Assembly (NCBI GenBank): GCA_963170055.1
Contig: CAUJGJ010000049.1
Coordinates: forward strand, 7,501 to 71,500
Reading direction: 5' to 3'
Origin: Halisarca cf. caerulea
Taxonomy: Eukaryota > Porifera > Demospongiae > Chondrillida > Halisarcidae
DNA length: 64,000 nt
A program made the position numbers and the translations under genes. The notes under the pieces were generated by a model. That model ran no database searches, was not told the DNA's origin, and saw only the letters and a list, made by a program, of their open reading frames with translations. Of the stretch, positions 22,691-39,100 are shown one piece after another. Every line of letters starts with the position of its first letter. Within the stretch, counting starts at the first letter, position 1.

Positions 22691-25600
22691 TCCACTGGGA
22701 ATGTTCGTGGTGCTAGTGCCAAATATTGGTATTAGCACCAGCATTTCCAACACTACACAAATACGCCCACAGCACTTCAGAAAGGTCATGTGTGTCCACT
22801 GGGAATGTGCGTGGTGCTAGTGCCAAATATTTCTATTAGCACCACCATATCCAACACTACACAAATACACCCACAGTACTTCAGTGAGGTCATGAGTGCC
22901 CACTGGGAATGTAAGTGGTGCTTGAGCCAAATATTGGTATTAGAACCAGCATATCCAACACTACATAAATACGCCCAGAGCACCTTAGAAACTTCATGTG
23001 TGTCCACCGGGAATGTGCGTGGTGCTAGTGCCAAATATTGGTATTAGCACCAGCATATCCAACACTACACAAATACGCCCACAGCACTTCAGTAAGGTCA
23101 TGTGTGTCCACTGGGAATGTGCGTGGTGCTAGTGCCAAATATTGGTATTAGCACCAGCATATCCAACACTACACAAATACGCCCACAGCACTTCAGAAAC
23201 TTCATGTGTATCCACTGGGAATGTGCGTGGTGCTAGTGCCAAATATTGGTATTAGCACCACCATATCCAACACTACACAAATACGCCCACAGCACTTCAG
23301 AAAGGTCATGTGTGTCCACTGGGAATGTGCGTGGTGCTAGTGCAAAATATTGGTATTAGCACCAGCATATCCAACACTACACAAATAGGCCCACAGCACT
23401 TCAGTAAGGTCATGTGTGTCCACTGGGAATGTGCGTGGTGCTAGTGCCAAATATTGGTATTAGCACCACCATATCCAACACTACACAAATACGCCAACAG
23501 TAGTTAAGAATCTTCATGTGTGTCAACTGGGAATGTGCGTGGTGCTAATGCCAAATTTTGTATTAGCACCAGCATATCCAACACTACACAAATACGCCCA
23601 CAGCACTTCAGTAAGGTCATGTGTGTCCACTGGGAATGTGCGTGGTGCTAGTGCCAAATATTGGTATTAGCACCAGCATATCCAACATTACACAAATACG
23701 CCAACAGTAGTTAAGAATCTTCATGTGTGTCAACTGGGAATGTGCGTGGTGCTAGTGCCAAATATTGGTATTAGCACCAGCATATCCAACACTACACAAA
23801 TACGCCCGCAGCACTTCAGAAACTTCATGTGTATCCACTGGGAATGTGCGTGGTGCTAGTGCCAAATATTGGTATTAGCACCAGCATATCCAACACTACA
23901 CAAATACGCCCACAGCACTTCAGAAAGGTCATGTGTGTCCACTGGGAATGTGCGTGGTGCTAGTGCCAAATATTTCTATTAGCACCACCATATCCAACAC
24001 TACACAAATACACCCACAGTACTTCAGTAAGGTCATGAGTGCCCACTGGGAATGTAAGTGGTGCTAGAGCCAAATATTGGTATTAGCACCAGCATATCCA
24101 ACACTACATAAATACGCCCAGAGCACCTCAGAAACTTCATGTGTGTCCACCGGGAATGTGCGTGGTGCTAGTGCCAAATATTGGTATTAGCACCAGCATA
24201 TCCAACACTACACAAATACGCCCACAGCACTTCAGTAAGGTCATGTGTGCCCACTGGGAATGTGCGTGGTGCTAGTGCCAAATATTGGTATTAGCACCAG
24301 CATATCCAACACTACACAAATACGCCCACAGCACTTCAGAAACTTCATGTGTATCCACTGGGAATGTGCGTGGTGCTAGTGCCAAATATTGGTATTAGCA
24401 CCACCATATCCAACACTACACAAATACGCCCACAGCACTTCAGAAAGGTCATGTGTGTCCACTGGGAATGTGCGTGGTGCTAGTGCCAAATATTGGTATT
24501 AGCACCAGCATATCCAACACTACACAAATAGGCCCACAGCACTTCAGTAAGGTCATGTGTGTCCACTGGGAATGTGCGTGGTGCTAGTGCCAAATATTGG
24601 TATTAGCACCACCATATCCAACACTACACAAATACGCCAACAGTAGTTAAAAATCTTCATGTGTGTCAACTGGGAATATGCGTGGTGCTAATGCCAAATA
24701 TTGTATTAGCACCAGCATATCCAACACTACACAAATACGCCCACAGCACTTCAGTAAGGTCATGTGTGTCCACTGGGAATGTGCGTGGTGCTAGTGCCAA
24801 ATATTGGTATTAGCACCAGCATATCCAACACTACACAAATAGGCCCACAGCACTTCAGTAAGGTCATGTGTGTTCACTGGGAATGTGCGTGGTGCTAGTG
24901 CCAAATATTGGTATTAGCACCACCATATCCAACATTACACAAATACGCCCACAGTAGTTAAGAATCTTCATGTGTGTATACTGGGAATGTTCGTGGTGCT
25001 AGTGCCAAATATTGGTATTAGCACCAGCATTTCCAACACTACACAAATACGCCCACAGCACTTCAGAAAGGTCATGTGTGTCCACTGGGAATGTGCGTGG
25101 TGCTAGTGCAAAATGTTTCTATTAGCACCACCATATCCAACACTACACAAATACACCCACAGTACTTCAGTAAGGTCATGAGTGCCCACTGGGAATGTAA
25201 GTGGTGCTAGTGCCAAATATTGGTATTAGCACCAGCATATCCAACACTACATAAATACGCCCAGAGCACCTCAGAAACTTCATGTGTGTCCACCGGGAAT
25301 GTGCGTGGTGTTAGTGCCAAATATTGGTATTAGCACCACCATATCCAACACTACACAAATACGCCCACAGCACTTCAGAAAGGTCATGTGTGTCCACTGG
25401 GAATGTACGTGGTGCTAGTGCAAAATATTGGTATTAGCACCAGCATATCCAACACTACACAAATAGGCCCACAGCACTTCAGTAAGGTCATGTGTGTCCA
25501 CTGGGAATGTGCGTGGTGCTAGTGCCAAATATTGGTATTAGCACCAGCATATCCAACACTACACAAATACGCCCAGAGCACCTCAGAAACTTCATGTGTG

Positions 25601-25814
25601 TCCACCGGGAATGTGCGTGGTGCTAGTGCCAAATATTGGTATTAGCACCAGCATATCCAACACTACACAAATACGCCCACAGCACTTCAGTAAGGTCATG
25701 TGTGCCCACTGGGAATGTGCGTGGTGCTAGTGCCAAATATTGGTATTAGCACCAGCATATCCAACACTACACAAATATGCCCACAGCACTTCAGAAAGGT
25801 CATGTGGGTCCACT

Positions 25815-28800
25815 GGGAATGTGCGTGGTGCTAGTGCAAAATATTGGTATTAGCACCAGCATATCCAACACTACACAAATAGGCCCACAGCACTTCAGTA
25901 AGGTCATGTGTGTCCACTGGGAATGTGCGTGGTGCTAGTGCCAAATATTGGTATTAGCACCGGCATATCCAACACTGCACAAATACGCCAACAGTAGTTA
26001 AGAATCTTCATGTGTGTCAACTGGGAATGTGCGTGGTGCTAGTGCCAAATATTGTATTAGCACCAGCATATCCAACACTACACAAATACGCCCACAGCAC
26101 TTCAGTAAGGTCATGTGTGTCCACTGGGAATGTGCGTGGTGCTAGTGCACAATATTTCTATTAGCACCACCATATCCAACACTACACAAATACACCCACA
26201 GTACTTCAGTAAGGTCATGTGTGCCCACTGGGAATGTAAGTGGTGCTAGTGCCAAATATTGGTATTAGCACCAGCATATCCAACACTACATAAATACGCC
26301 CAGAGCACCTCAGAAACTTCATGTGTGTCCACCGGGAATGTGCGTGGTGTTAGTGCCAAATATTGGTATTAGCACCAGCATATCCAACACTACACAAATA
26401 CGCCCACAGCACTTCAGTAAGGTCATGTGTGCCCACTGGGAATGTGCGTGGTGCTAGTGCCAAATATTGGTATTAGCACCAGCATATCCAACACTACACA
26501 AATAGGCCCACAGCACTTCAGTAAGGTCATGTGTGTCCACTGGGAATGTGCGTGGTGCTAGTGCCAAATATTGGTATTAGCACCGGTATATCCAACACTG
26601 CACAAATACGCCAACAGTAGTTAAGAATCTTCATGTGTGTCAACTGGGAATGTGCGTGGTGCTAGTGCCAAATATTTTATTAGCACCAGCATATCCAACA
26701 CTACACAAATACGCCCACAGCACTTCAGTAAGGTCATGTGTGTCCACTGGGAATGTGCGTGGTGCTAGTGCCAAATATTGGTATTAGCACCAGCATATCC
26801 AACACTACACAAATACGCCAACAGTAGTTAAGAATCTTCATGTGTGTCAACTGGGAATATGCGTGGTGCTAGTGCCAAATATTGGTATTAGCACCACCAT
26901 ATCCAACACTACACAAATACGCCCACAGCACTTCAGTAAGGTCATGTGTGTCCACTGGGAATGTGCGTGGTGCTAGTGCCAAATATTGGTATTAGCACCA
27001 CCACATCCAACATTACACAAATACGCCCACAGTAGTTAAGAATCTTCATGTGTGTCCACTGGGAATGTTCGTGGTGCTAGTGCCAAATATTGGTATTAGC
27101 ACCAGCATTTCCAACACTACACAAATACGCCCACAGCACTTCAGAAAGGTCATGTGTGTCCACTGGGAATGTGCGTGGTGCTAGTGCCAAATATTTCTAT
27201 TAGCACCACCATATCCAACACTACACAAATACACCCACAGTACTTCAGTAAGGTCATGAGTGCCCACTGGGAATGTAAGTGGTGCTAGTGCCAAATATTG
27301 GTATTAGCACCAGCATATCCAACACTACATAAATACGCTCAGAGCACCTCAGAAACTTCATGTGTGTCCACCGGGAATGTGCGTGGTGCTAGTGCCAAAT
27401 ATTGGTATTAGCACCACCATATCCAACACTACACAAATACACCCACAGTACTTCAGTAAGGTCATGAGTGCCCACTGGGAATGTGCGTGGTGCTAGTGCC
27501 AAATATTGGTATTAGCACCAGCATATCCAACACTACATAAATACACCCAGAGCACCTCAGAAACTTCATGTGTGTCCACCGGGAATGTGCGTGGTGTTAG
27601 TGCCAAATATTGGTATTAGCACCACCATATCCAACACTACACAAATACGCCCACAGCACTTCAGAAAGGTCATGTGTGTCCACTGGGAATGTACGTGGTG
27701 CTAGTGCAAAATATTGGTATTAGCACCAGCATATCCAACACTACACAAATAGGCCCACAGCACTTCAGTAAGGTCATGTGTGTCCACTGGGAATGTGCGT
27801 GGTGCTAGTGCCAAATATTGGTATTAGCACCAGCATATCCAACACTACACAAATACGCCCAGAGCACCTCAGAAACTTCATGTGTGTCCACCGGGAATGT
27901 GCGTGGTGCTAGTGCCAAATATTGGTATTAGCACCAGCATATCCAACACTACACAAATACGCCCACAGCACTTCAGTAAGGTCATGTGTGCCCACTGGGA
28001 ATGTGCGTGGTGCTAGTGCCAAATATTGGTATTAGCACCAGCATATCCAACACTACACAAATATGCCCACAGCACTTCAGAAAGGTCATGTGGGTCCACT
28101 GGGAATGTGCGTGGTGCTAGTGCAAAATATTGGTATTAGCACCAGCATATCCAACACTACACAAATAGGCCCACAGCACTTCAGTAAGGTCATGTGTGTC
28201 CACTGGGAATGTGCGTGGTGCTAGTGCCAAATATTGGTATTAGCACCGGCATATCCAACACTGCACAAATACGCCAACAGTAGTTAAGAATCTTCATGTG
28301 TGTCAACTGGGAATGTGCGTGGTGCTAGTGCCAAATATTGTATTAGCACCAGCATATCCAACACTACACAAATACGCCCACAGCACTTCAGAAAGGTCAT
28401 GTGTGTCCACTGGGAATGTGCGTGGTGCTAGTGCCAAATATTTCTATTAGCACCACCATATCCAACACTACACAAATACACCCACAGTACTTCAGTAAGG
28501 TCATGAGTGCCCACTGGGAATGTAAGTGGTGTTAGTGCCAAATATTGGTATTAGCACCAGCATATCCAACACTACATAAATACGCCCAGAGCACCTCAGA
28601 AACTTCATGTGTGTCCACCGGGAATGTGCGTGGTGCTAGTGCCAAATATTGGTATTAGCACCACCATATCCAACACTACACAAATACACCCACAGTACTT
28701 CAGTAAGGTCATGAGTGCCCACTGGGAATGTGCGTGGTGCTAGTGCAAAATATTGGTATTAGCACCAGCATATCCAACACTACACAAATAGGCCCACAGC

Positions 28801-31632
28801 ACTTTAGTAAGGTCATGTGTGTCCACTGGGAATGTGCGTGGTGCTAGTGCCAAATATTGGTATTAGCACCGGCATATCCAACACTGCACAAATACGCCAA
28901 CAGTAGTTAAGAATCTTCATGTGTGTCAACTGGGAATGTGCGTGGTGCTAGTGCCAAATATTGTATTAGCACCAGCATATCCAACACTACACAAATACGC
29001 CCACAGCACTTCAGTAAGGTCATGTGTGTCCACTGGGAATGTGCGTGGTGCTAGTGCCAAATATTTCTATTAGCACCACCATATCCAACACTACACAAAT
29101 ACACCCACAGTACTTCAGTAAGGTCATGTGTGCCCACTGGGAATGTAAGTGGTGCTAGTGCCAAATATTGGTATTAGCACCAGCATATCCAACACTACAT
29201 AAATACGCCCAGAGCACCTCAGAAACTTCATGTGTGTCCACCGGGAATGTGCGTGGTGTTAGTGCCAAATATTGGTATTAGCACCAGCATATCCAACACT
29301 ACACAAATACGCCCACAGCACTTCAGTAAGGTCATGTGTGCCCACTGGGAATGTGCGTGGTGCTAGTGCCAAATATTGGTATTAGCACCAGCATATCCAA
29401 CACTACACAAATAGGCCCACAGCACTTCAGTAAGGTCATGTGTGTCCACTGGGAATGTGCGTGGTGCTAGTGCCAAATATTGGTATTAGCACCGGTATAT
29501 CCAACACTGCACAAATACGCCAACAGTAGTTAAGAATCTTCATGTGTGTCAACTGGGAATGTGCGTGGTGCTAGTGCCAAATATTTTATTAGCACCAGCA
29601 TATCCAACACTACACAAATACGCCCACAGCACTTCAGTAAGGTCATGTGTGTCCACTGGGAATGTGCGTGGTGCTAGTGCCAAATATTGGTATTAGCACC
29701 AGCATATCCAACACTACACAAATACGCCAACAGTAGTTAAGAATCTTCATGTGTGTCAACTGGGAATATGCGTGGTGCTAGTGCCAAATATTGGTATTAG
29801 CACCACCATATCCAACACTACACAAATACGCCCACAGCACTTCAGTAAGGTCATGTGTGTCCACTGGGAATGTGCGTGGTGCTAGTGCCAAATATTGGTA
29901 TTAGCACCACCACATCCAACATTACACAAATACGCCCACAGTAGTTAAGAATCTTCATGTGTGTCCACTGGGAATGTTCGTGGTGCTAGTGCCAAATATT
30001 GGTATTAGCACCAGCATTTCCAACACTACACAAATACGCCCACAGCACTTCAGAAAGGTCATGTGTGTCCACTGGGAATGTGCGTGGTGCTAGTGCCAAA
30101 TATTTCTATTAGCACCACCATATCCAACACTACACAAATACACCCACAGTACTTCAGTAAGGTCATGAGTGCCCACTGGGAATGTAAGTGGTGCTAGTGC
30201 CAAATATTGGTATTAGCACCAGCATATCCAACACTACATAAATACGCTCAGAGCACCTCAGAAACTTCATGTGTGTCCACCGGGAATGTGCGTGGTGCTA
30301 GTGCCAAATATTGGTATTAGCACCACCATATCCAACACTACACAAATACACCCACAGTACTTCAGTAAGGTCATGAGTGCCCACTGGGAATGTGCGTGGT
30401 GCTAGTGCCAAATATTGGTATTAGCACCAGCATATCCAACACTACATAAATACACCCAGAGCACCTCAGAAACTTCATGTGTGTCCACCGGGAATGTGCG
30501 TGGTGTTAGTGCCAAATATTGGTATTAGCACCACCATATCCAACACTACACAAATACGCCCACAGCACTTCAGAAAGGTCATGTGTGTCCACTGGGAATG
30601 TACGTGGTGCTAGTGCAAAATATTGGTATTAGCACCAGCATATCCAACACTACACAAATAGGCCCACAGCACTTCAGTAAGGTCATGTGTGTCCACTGGG
30701 AATGTGCGTGGTGCTAGTGCCAAATATTGGTATTAGCACCAGCATATCCAACACTACACAAATACGCCCAGAGCACCTCAGAAACTTCATGTGTGTCCAC
30801 CGGGAATGTGCGTGGTGCTAGTGCCAAATATTGGTATTAGCACCAGCATATCCAACACTACACAAATACGCCCACAGCACTTCAGTAAGGTCATGTGTGC
30901 CCACTGGGAATGTGCGTGGTGCTAGTGCCAAATATTGGTATTAGCACCAGCATATCCAACACTACACAAATATGCCCACAGCACTTCAGAAAGGTCATGT
31001 GGGTCCACTGGGAATGTGCGTGGTGCTAGTGCAAAATATTGGTATTAGCACCAGCATATCCAACACTACACAAATAGGCCCACAGCACTTCAGTAAGGTC
31101 ATGTGTGTCCACTGGGAATGTGCGTGGTGCTAGTGCCAAATATTGGTATTAGCACCGGCATATCCAACACTGCACAAATACGCCAACAGTAGTTAAGAAT
31201 CTTCATGTGTGTCAACTGGGAATGTGCGTGGTGCTAGTGCCAAATATTGTATTAGCACCAGCATATCCAACACTACACAAATACGCCCACAGCACTTCAG
31301 AAAGGTCATGTGTGTCCACTGGGAATGTGCGTGGTGCTAGTGCCAAATATTTCTATTAGCACCACCATATCCAACACTACACAAATACACCCACAGTACT
31401 TCAGTAAGGTCATGAGTGCCCACTGGGAATGTAAGTGGTGTTAGTGCCAAATATTGGTATTAGCACCAGCATATCCAACACTACATAAATACGCCCAGAG
31501 CACCTCAGAAACTTCATGTGTGTCCACCGGGAATGTGCGTGGTGCTAGTGCCAAATATTGGTATTAGCACCACCATATCCAACACTACACAAATACACCC
31601 ACAGTACTTCAGTAAGGTCATGAGTGCCCACT
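25815..31632 (+). repeat. 2909-bp (28-monomer) tandem duplication
   Basis: CACCGGTATA at 26581 and 29490, TGGGTCCACTGG at 28091 and 31000, and the monomers around 26141 and 29050 keep a 2909-bp offset. Copies are about 25815-28723 and 28724-31632. An older 2286-bp relationship is nested inside: GAATGTACGTGG at 25401 and 27687, and TGGGTCC at 25805 and 28091. Confidence 0.92.
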
Positions 31633-34109
31633 GGGAATGTGCGTGGTGCTAGTGCCAAATATTGGTATTAGCACCAGCATATCCAACACTACATAAATAC
31701 ACCCAGAGCACCTCAGAAACTTCATGTGTGTCCACCGGGAATGTGCGTGGTGCTAGTGCCAAATATTGGTATTAGCACCACCATATCCAACACTACACAA
31801 ATACGCCCACAGCACTTCAGAAAGGTCATGTGTGTCCACTGGGAATGTGCGTGGTGCTAGTGCAAAATATTGGTATTAGCACCAGCATATCCAACACTAC
31901 ACAAATAGGCCCACAGCACTTCAGTAAGGTCATGTGTGTCCACTGGGAATGTGCGTGGTGCTAGTGCCAAATATTGGTATTAGCACCAGCATATCCAACA
32001 ATACACAAATACGCCCACAGTAGTTAAGAAACTTCATGTGTGTCCACCGGGAATGTGCGTGGTGCTAGTGCCAAATATTGGTATTAGCACCAGCATATCC
32101 AACACTACACAAATACGCCCACAGCACTTCAGTAAGGTCATGTGTGCCCACTGGGAATGTGCGTGGTGCTAGTGCCAAATATTGGTATTAGCACCAGCAT
32201 ATCCAACACTACACAAATATGCCCACAGCACTTCAGAAACTTCATGTGTATCCACTGGGAATGTGCGTGGTGCTAGTGCCAAATATTGGTATTAGCACCA
32301 CCATATCCAACACAACACAAATACGCCCACAGCACTTCAGAAAGGTCATGTGTGTCCACTGGGAATGTGCGTGGTGCTAGTGCAAAATATTGGTATTAGC
32401 ACCAGCATAACCAACACTACACAAATAGGCCCACAGCACTTCAGTAAGGTCATGTGTGTCCACTGGGAATGTGCGTGGTGCTAGTGCCAAATATTGGTAT
32501 TAGCACCTGCATATCCAACACTGCACAAATACGCCAACAGTAGTTTAGAATCTTCATGTGTGTCAACTGGGAATGTGCGTGGTGCTAGTGCCAAATATTG
32601 TATTAGCACCAGCATATCCAACACTACACAAATACGCCCACAGCACTTCAGTAAGGTCATGTGTGTCCACTGGGAATGTGCGTGGTGCTAGTGCCAAATA
32701 TTGGTATTAGCACCACCATATCCAAAATTACACAAATACGCCCACAGTAGTTAAGAATCTTCATGTGTGCCCACTGGGAATGTTCGTTGTGCTAGTGCCA
32801 AATATTGGTATTAGCACCAGCATTTCAAACACTACACAAATACGCCCAGAGCACTTCAGTAAGGTCATGTGTGCCCACTGGGAATGTGCGTGGTGCTAGT
32901 GCCAAATATTGTATTAGCACCAGTATATCCAACACTACACAAATACGCCCACAGCACTTCAGAAACTTCATGTGTGTCCACTGGGAATGTGCGTGGTGCT
33001 AGTGCCAAATATTGATATTAGCACCAGCATATCCAACAATACACAAACAGGCCCACAGCACTTTAGAAAGGTCATGTGTGTCCACCGGGAATGTGCGTGG
33101 TGCTAGTGCAAATATTTCTATTAGCACCACCATATCCAACACTACACAAATACGCCCACAGTACTTCAGTAAGGTCATGAGTGCCCACTGGAAATGTGCG
33201 TGGTGCTAGTGCCAAATATTGGTATTAGCACCAGCATATCCAACACTACATAAATACGCCAAGAGCACCTCAGAAACTTCATGTGTGTCCACCGGGAATG
33301 TGCGTGGTGCTAGTGCCAAATATTGGTATTAGCACCAGCATATCCAACACTACACAAATAGGCCCACAGCACTTCAGTAAGGTCATGTGTGTCCACTGGG
33401 AATGTGCGTGGTGCTAGTGCCAAATATTGGTATTAGCACCACCATATCCAACATTACACAAATACGCCCACAGTAGTTAAGAATCTTCATGTGTGTCCAC
33501 TGGGAATGTTCGTGGTGCTAGTGCCAAATATTGGTATTAGCACCAGCATTTCCAACACTACACAAATACGCCCACAGCACTTCAGAAACTTCATGTGTGT
33601 CCACTGGGAATGTGCGTGGTGCTAGTGCCAAATATTTCTATTAGCACCACCATATCCAACACTTCACAAATACACCCACAGTACTTCAGTAAGGTCATGA
33701 GTGCCCACTGGGAATGTGCGTGGTGCTAGTGCCAAACATTGGTATTAGCACCAGCATATCCAACACTACATAAATACGCCCAGAGCTCCTCAGAAACTTC
33801 ATGTGTGTCCACCGGGAATGTGCGTGGTGCTAGTGCCAAATATTGGTATTAGCACCAGCATATCCAACACTACACAAATACGCCCACAGCACTTCAGTAA
33901 GGTCATGTGTGCCCACTGGGAATGTGCGTGGTGCTAGTGCCAAATATTGGTATTAGCACCAGCATATCCAACACTACACATATATGCCCACAGCACTTCA
34001 GAAACTTCATGTGTATCCACTGGGAATGTGCGTGGTGCTAGTGCCAAATATTGGTATTAGCACCAGCATATCCAACACTACACAAATACGCCCCCAGAAC
34101 TTCAGAAAG

Positions 34110-36130
34110 GTCATGTGTGTCCACTGGGAATGTGCGTGGTGCTAGTGCCAAATATTGGTATTAGCACCAGCATATCCAAAATCACACAAATACGCCCACA
34201 GTTGTTAAGAAACTTCATGTGTGTCCATTGGGAATGTGCGTGGTGCTAGTGCCAAATATTGGTATTAGCACTAGCATATCCAACATTACACAAATACGCC
34301 CACAGTAGTTAATAAACTTCATGTTTGTCCACTGGAAATGTGCGTGGTGCTAGTGCCAAATATTGGTATTAGCACCAACATATCCAACACTACACAAATA
34401 CGCCCACAGCACTTCAGAAACTTCATGTGTGTCCCCTGGGAATGTGCGTGGTGCTAGTGCCAAATATTGGTATTAGCACCAGCATATCCAACATTACACA
34501 AATACGCCCACAGTAGTTAAGAATCTTTATGTGTGTCCACTGGGAATGTGCATGGTGCTAGTGCCAAATATTGGTATTAGCACCAGCATATCCAACACTA
34601 CACAAATAAGCCCACAGCACTTCAGAAACTTAACGTGAGTCCACTGGGAATGTGCGTGGTGCTAGTGCCAAATATTGGTATTAGTACCAGCATATCCAAC
34701 ACTACACAAATACGCTCATAGCACTTCAGAAACTTCATGTGTGTCCACTGGGAATGTGCGTGGTGCTAGTGCCAAATATTAAATTAGCACCAGCATATCC
34801 AACACTACACAAATACGCCCACATTACTTCAGAAAGGTCATATGTGTCCACTGGGAATGTGCGTGGTGCTAGTGCAAAATATTGGTATTAGCACCAGCAT
34901 ATCCAACAATACACAAATACGCCCACAGTAGTTAAGAAACTTCATGTGTGTCCACTGGGAATGTGCGTGGTGCTAGTGCCAAATATTGGTATTAGCACCA
35001 GCATATCCAACACTACACAAATACGCCAAAAGTAGTTAAGAATCTTCATGTGTGTCAACTGGGAATGTGCGTGGTGCTAGTGCCAAATATTGTATTAGCA
35101 CCAGCATATCCAACACTACACAAATACGCCCACAGCACTTCAGTAAGGTCATGTGTGTCCACTGGGAATGTGCGTGGTGCTAGTGCCAAATATTGGTATT
35201 AGCACCAGCATATCCAACATCACACAAATACGCCCACAGTTGTTAAGAAACTTCATGTGTGTCCACTGGGAATGTGCGTGGTGCTAGTGCCAAATATTGG
35301 TATTAGCACTAGCATATCCAACATTACACAAATACGCCCACAGTAGTTAATAAACTTCATGTTTGTCCACTGGGAATGTGCGTGGTGCTAGTGCCAAATA
35401 TTGGTATTAGCACCAGCATATCCAACACTACACAAATACGCCCACAGCACTTCAGAAACTTCATGTGTGTCCACTGGGAATGTGCGTGGTGCTAGTGCCA
35501 AATATTGGTATTAGCACCAGCATATCCAACATTACACAAATACGCCCACAGTAGTTAAGAATCTTTATGTGTGTCCACTGGGAATGTGCATGGTGCTAGT
35601 GCCAAATATTGGTATTAGCACCAGCATATCCAACACTACACAAATAAGCCCACAGCACTTCAGAAACTTAACGTGAGTCCACTGGGAATGTGCGTGGTGC
35701 TAGTGCCAAATATTGGTATTAGTACCAGCATATCCAACACTACACAAATACGCTCACAGCACTTCAGAAACTTCATGTGTGTCCACTGGGAATGTGCGTG
35801 GTATTAGTGCCAAATATTAAATTAGCACCAGCATATCCAACACTACACAAATACGCCCACATTACTTCAGAAAGGTCATATGTGTCCACTGGGAATGTGC
35901 GTGGTGCTAGTGCCAAATATTGGTATTAGCACCAGCATATCCAACAATACAGAAATACGCCCACAGTAGTTAAGAAACTTCATGTGTGTCCACTGGGAAT
36001 GTGCGTGGTGCTAGTGCCAAATATTGGTATTAGCACCAGCATATCCAACACTACACAAATACGCCCACAGCACTTCAGAAAGGTCATGTGTGTCCACTGG
36101 GAATGTGCGTGGTGCTAGTGCCAAATATTG
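34110..36130 (+). repeat. ~1038-bp (10-monomer) tandem duplication
   Basis: GTTGTTAAG at 34201 and 35239, then GCACTAGCATATCC, TTAATAAACTTCATGTTTG, AACTTAACGTGAGTCC and the TATTAAATT monomers repeat in the same order about 1038 bp apart. Several substitutions separate the copies, so this event looks older than the 8940-bp one. Confidence 0.85.
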
Positions 36131-36149
36131 TATTAGCACCAGCATATCC

Positions 36150-39100
36150 AACATTACACAAATACGCCAACAGTAGTTAAGAATCTTCATGTGTGTCAAC
36201 TGGGAATGTGCGTGGTGCTAGTGCCAAATATTGGTATTAGCACCAGCATATCCAACACTACACAAATACGCCCACAGCACTTCAGTAAGGTCATGTGTGT
36301 CCACTGGGAATGTGCGTGGGGCTAGTGCCAAATATTGGTATTAGCACCACCATATCCAAAATTACACAAATACGCCCACAGTAGTTAAGAATCTTCATGT
36401 GTGCCCACTGGGAATGTTCGTGGTGCTAGTGCCAAATATTGGTATTAGCACCAGCATTTGCACACTACACAAATACGCCCACAGCACTTCAGTAAGGTCA
36501 TGTGTGCTATCTGGGAATGTGCGTGGTGCTAATGCCAAATATTGTATTAGCACCAGTATATCCAACACTACACAAATACGCCCACAGCACTTGAGAAACT
36601 TCATGTGTGTCCACTGGGAATGTGCGTGGTGCTAGTGCCAAATATTGGTATTAGCACCAGCATATCCAACACTACACAAATACGCCCACAGCACTTCAGT
36701 AAGGTCATGTGTGTTCACTGGGAATGTGCGTGGTGCTAGTGCCAAATATTGGTATTAGCACCAGCATATCCAACATTACACAAATACGCCAACAGTAGCT
36801 AAGAATCTTCATGTGTGTCCACTGGGAATGTGCGTGGTGCTAGTGCCAAATATTGGTATTAGCACCACCATATCCAACACTACACAAATACGCCCACAGC
36901 ACTTCAGAAAGGTCATGTGTGTCCACTGGGAATGTGCGTGGTGCTAGTGCCAAATATTTCTATTAGCACCACCATATCCAACACTACACAAATACGCCCA
37001 CAGTACTTCAGTAAGGTCATGAGTGCCCACTGGGAATGTGCGTGGTGCTAGTGCCAAATATTGGTATTAGCACCAGCATATCCAACACTTCATAAATACG
37101 CCCAGAGCACCTCAGAAACTTCATGTGTGTCCACCGGGAATGTGCGTGGTGCTAGTGCCAAATATTGGTATTAGCAACAGCATATCCAACACTACACAAA
37201 TACGCTTACAGCACTTCAGTAAGGTCATGTGTGCCCACTGGGAATGTGCGTGGTGTTAGTGCCAAATATTGGTATTAGCACCACCATTTCCAACACTACA
37301 CAAATACGCCCACAGCACTTCAGAAAGGTCATGTGTGTCCACTGGGAATGTGCGTGGTGCTAGTGCAAAATATTGGTATTAGCACCACCATATCCAACAT
37401 TACACAAATACGCCCACAGTAGTTAAGAATCTTCATGTGTGCCCACTGGGAATGTTCGTGGTGCTAGTGCCAAATATTGGTATTAGCACCAGCATATCCA
37501 ACACCACACAAATACGCCCACAGCACTTCAGTAAGGTCATGTGTGCCCACTGGGAATGTGCGTGGTGCTAGTGCCAAATATTAAATTAGCACCAGTATAT
37601 CCAACACTACACAAATACGCCCACAGCACTTGAGAAACTTCATGTGTGTCCACTGGGAATGTGCGTGGTACTAGTGCCAAATATTGGTATTAGCACCAGC
37701 ATTTCCAACATTACACAAATACGCCAACAGTAGTTAAGAATCTTCATGTGTGTCCACTGGGAATGTGCGTGGTGCTAGTGCCAAATATTTCTATTAGCAC
37801 CACCATATCCAACACTACACAAATACGCCCACAGTACTTCAGTAAGGTCATGAGTGCCCACTGGAAATGTGCGTGGTGCTAGTGCCAAATATTGGTATTA
37901 GCACCAGCATATCCAACACTACATAAATACGCCAAGAGCACCTCAGAAACTTCATGTGTGTCCACCGGGAATGTGCGTGGTGCTAGTGCCAAATATTGGT
38001 ATTAGCACCAGCATATCCAACACTACACAAATACGCCAACAGTAGTTAAGAATCTTCATGTGTGTCCACTGGGAATGTACGTGGTGCTAGTGCCAAATAT
38101 TGGTATTAGCACCAGCATATCGAACACTACACAAATACGTCAACACCACTTCAGAAAGGTCATGTGTGTCCACTGGGAATGTGCGTGGTGCTAGTTCCAA
38201 ATATTGGTATTAGCACCAGCATATCCAACATTACACAAATACGCCCACAGTAGTTAAGAAACTTCATGTGTGTCCACTGGGAATGTGCGTGGTGCTAGTG
38301 CCAAATATTGGGATTAGCACCAGCATAACCAACATTACACAAATACGCCCACAGTAGTTAAGAAACTTCATGTGTGTCCACTGGGAATGTGCGTGGTGCT
38401 AGTGCCAAATATTGGTATTAGCACCAGCATATCCAACATTACACAAATACGCCCACAGTAGTTAAGAAACTTCATGTGTGTCCACTGGGAATGTGCGTGG
38501 TGCTAGTGCCAAATATTGGTATTTGCACCAGCATATCCAACACTACACAAATATGCCCACAGCACTTCAGAAACTTCATGTGTGTCCACTGGGAATGTAC
38601 GTGGTGCTAGTGCCAAATATTGGTATTAGCACCAGCATATCCAACACTATACAAATACGTCAACACCACTTCAGAAAGGTCATGTGTGTCCACTGGGAAT
38701 GTGCGTGGTGCTAGTGCCAAATATTGGTATTAGCACCAGCATATCCAACAATACACAAATACGCCCACAGTAGTTAAGAAACTTCATGTGTGTCCACTGG
38801 GAATGTGCGTGGTGCTAGTGCCAAATATTGGTATTATCACCAGCATATCCAACACTACACAAATACGCCAAAAGTAGTTAAGAATCTTCATGTGTGTCAA
38901 CTGGGAATGTGCGTGGTGCTAGTGCCAAATATTGTATTAGCACCAGCATATCAACACTACACAAATACGCCCACAGCACTTCAGTAAGGTCATGTGTGTC
39001 CACTGGGAATGTGCGTGGTGCTAGTGCCAAATATTGGTATTAGCACAAGTATATCCAACATTACACAAATACGCCAACAGTAGTTAAGAATCTTCATGTG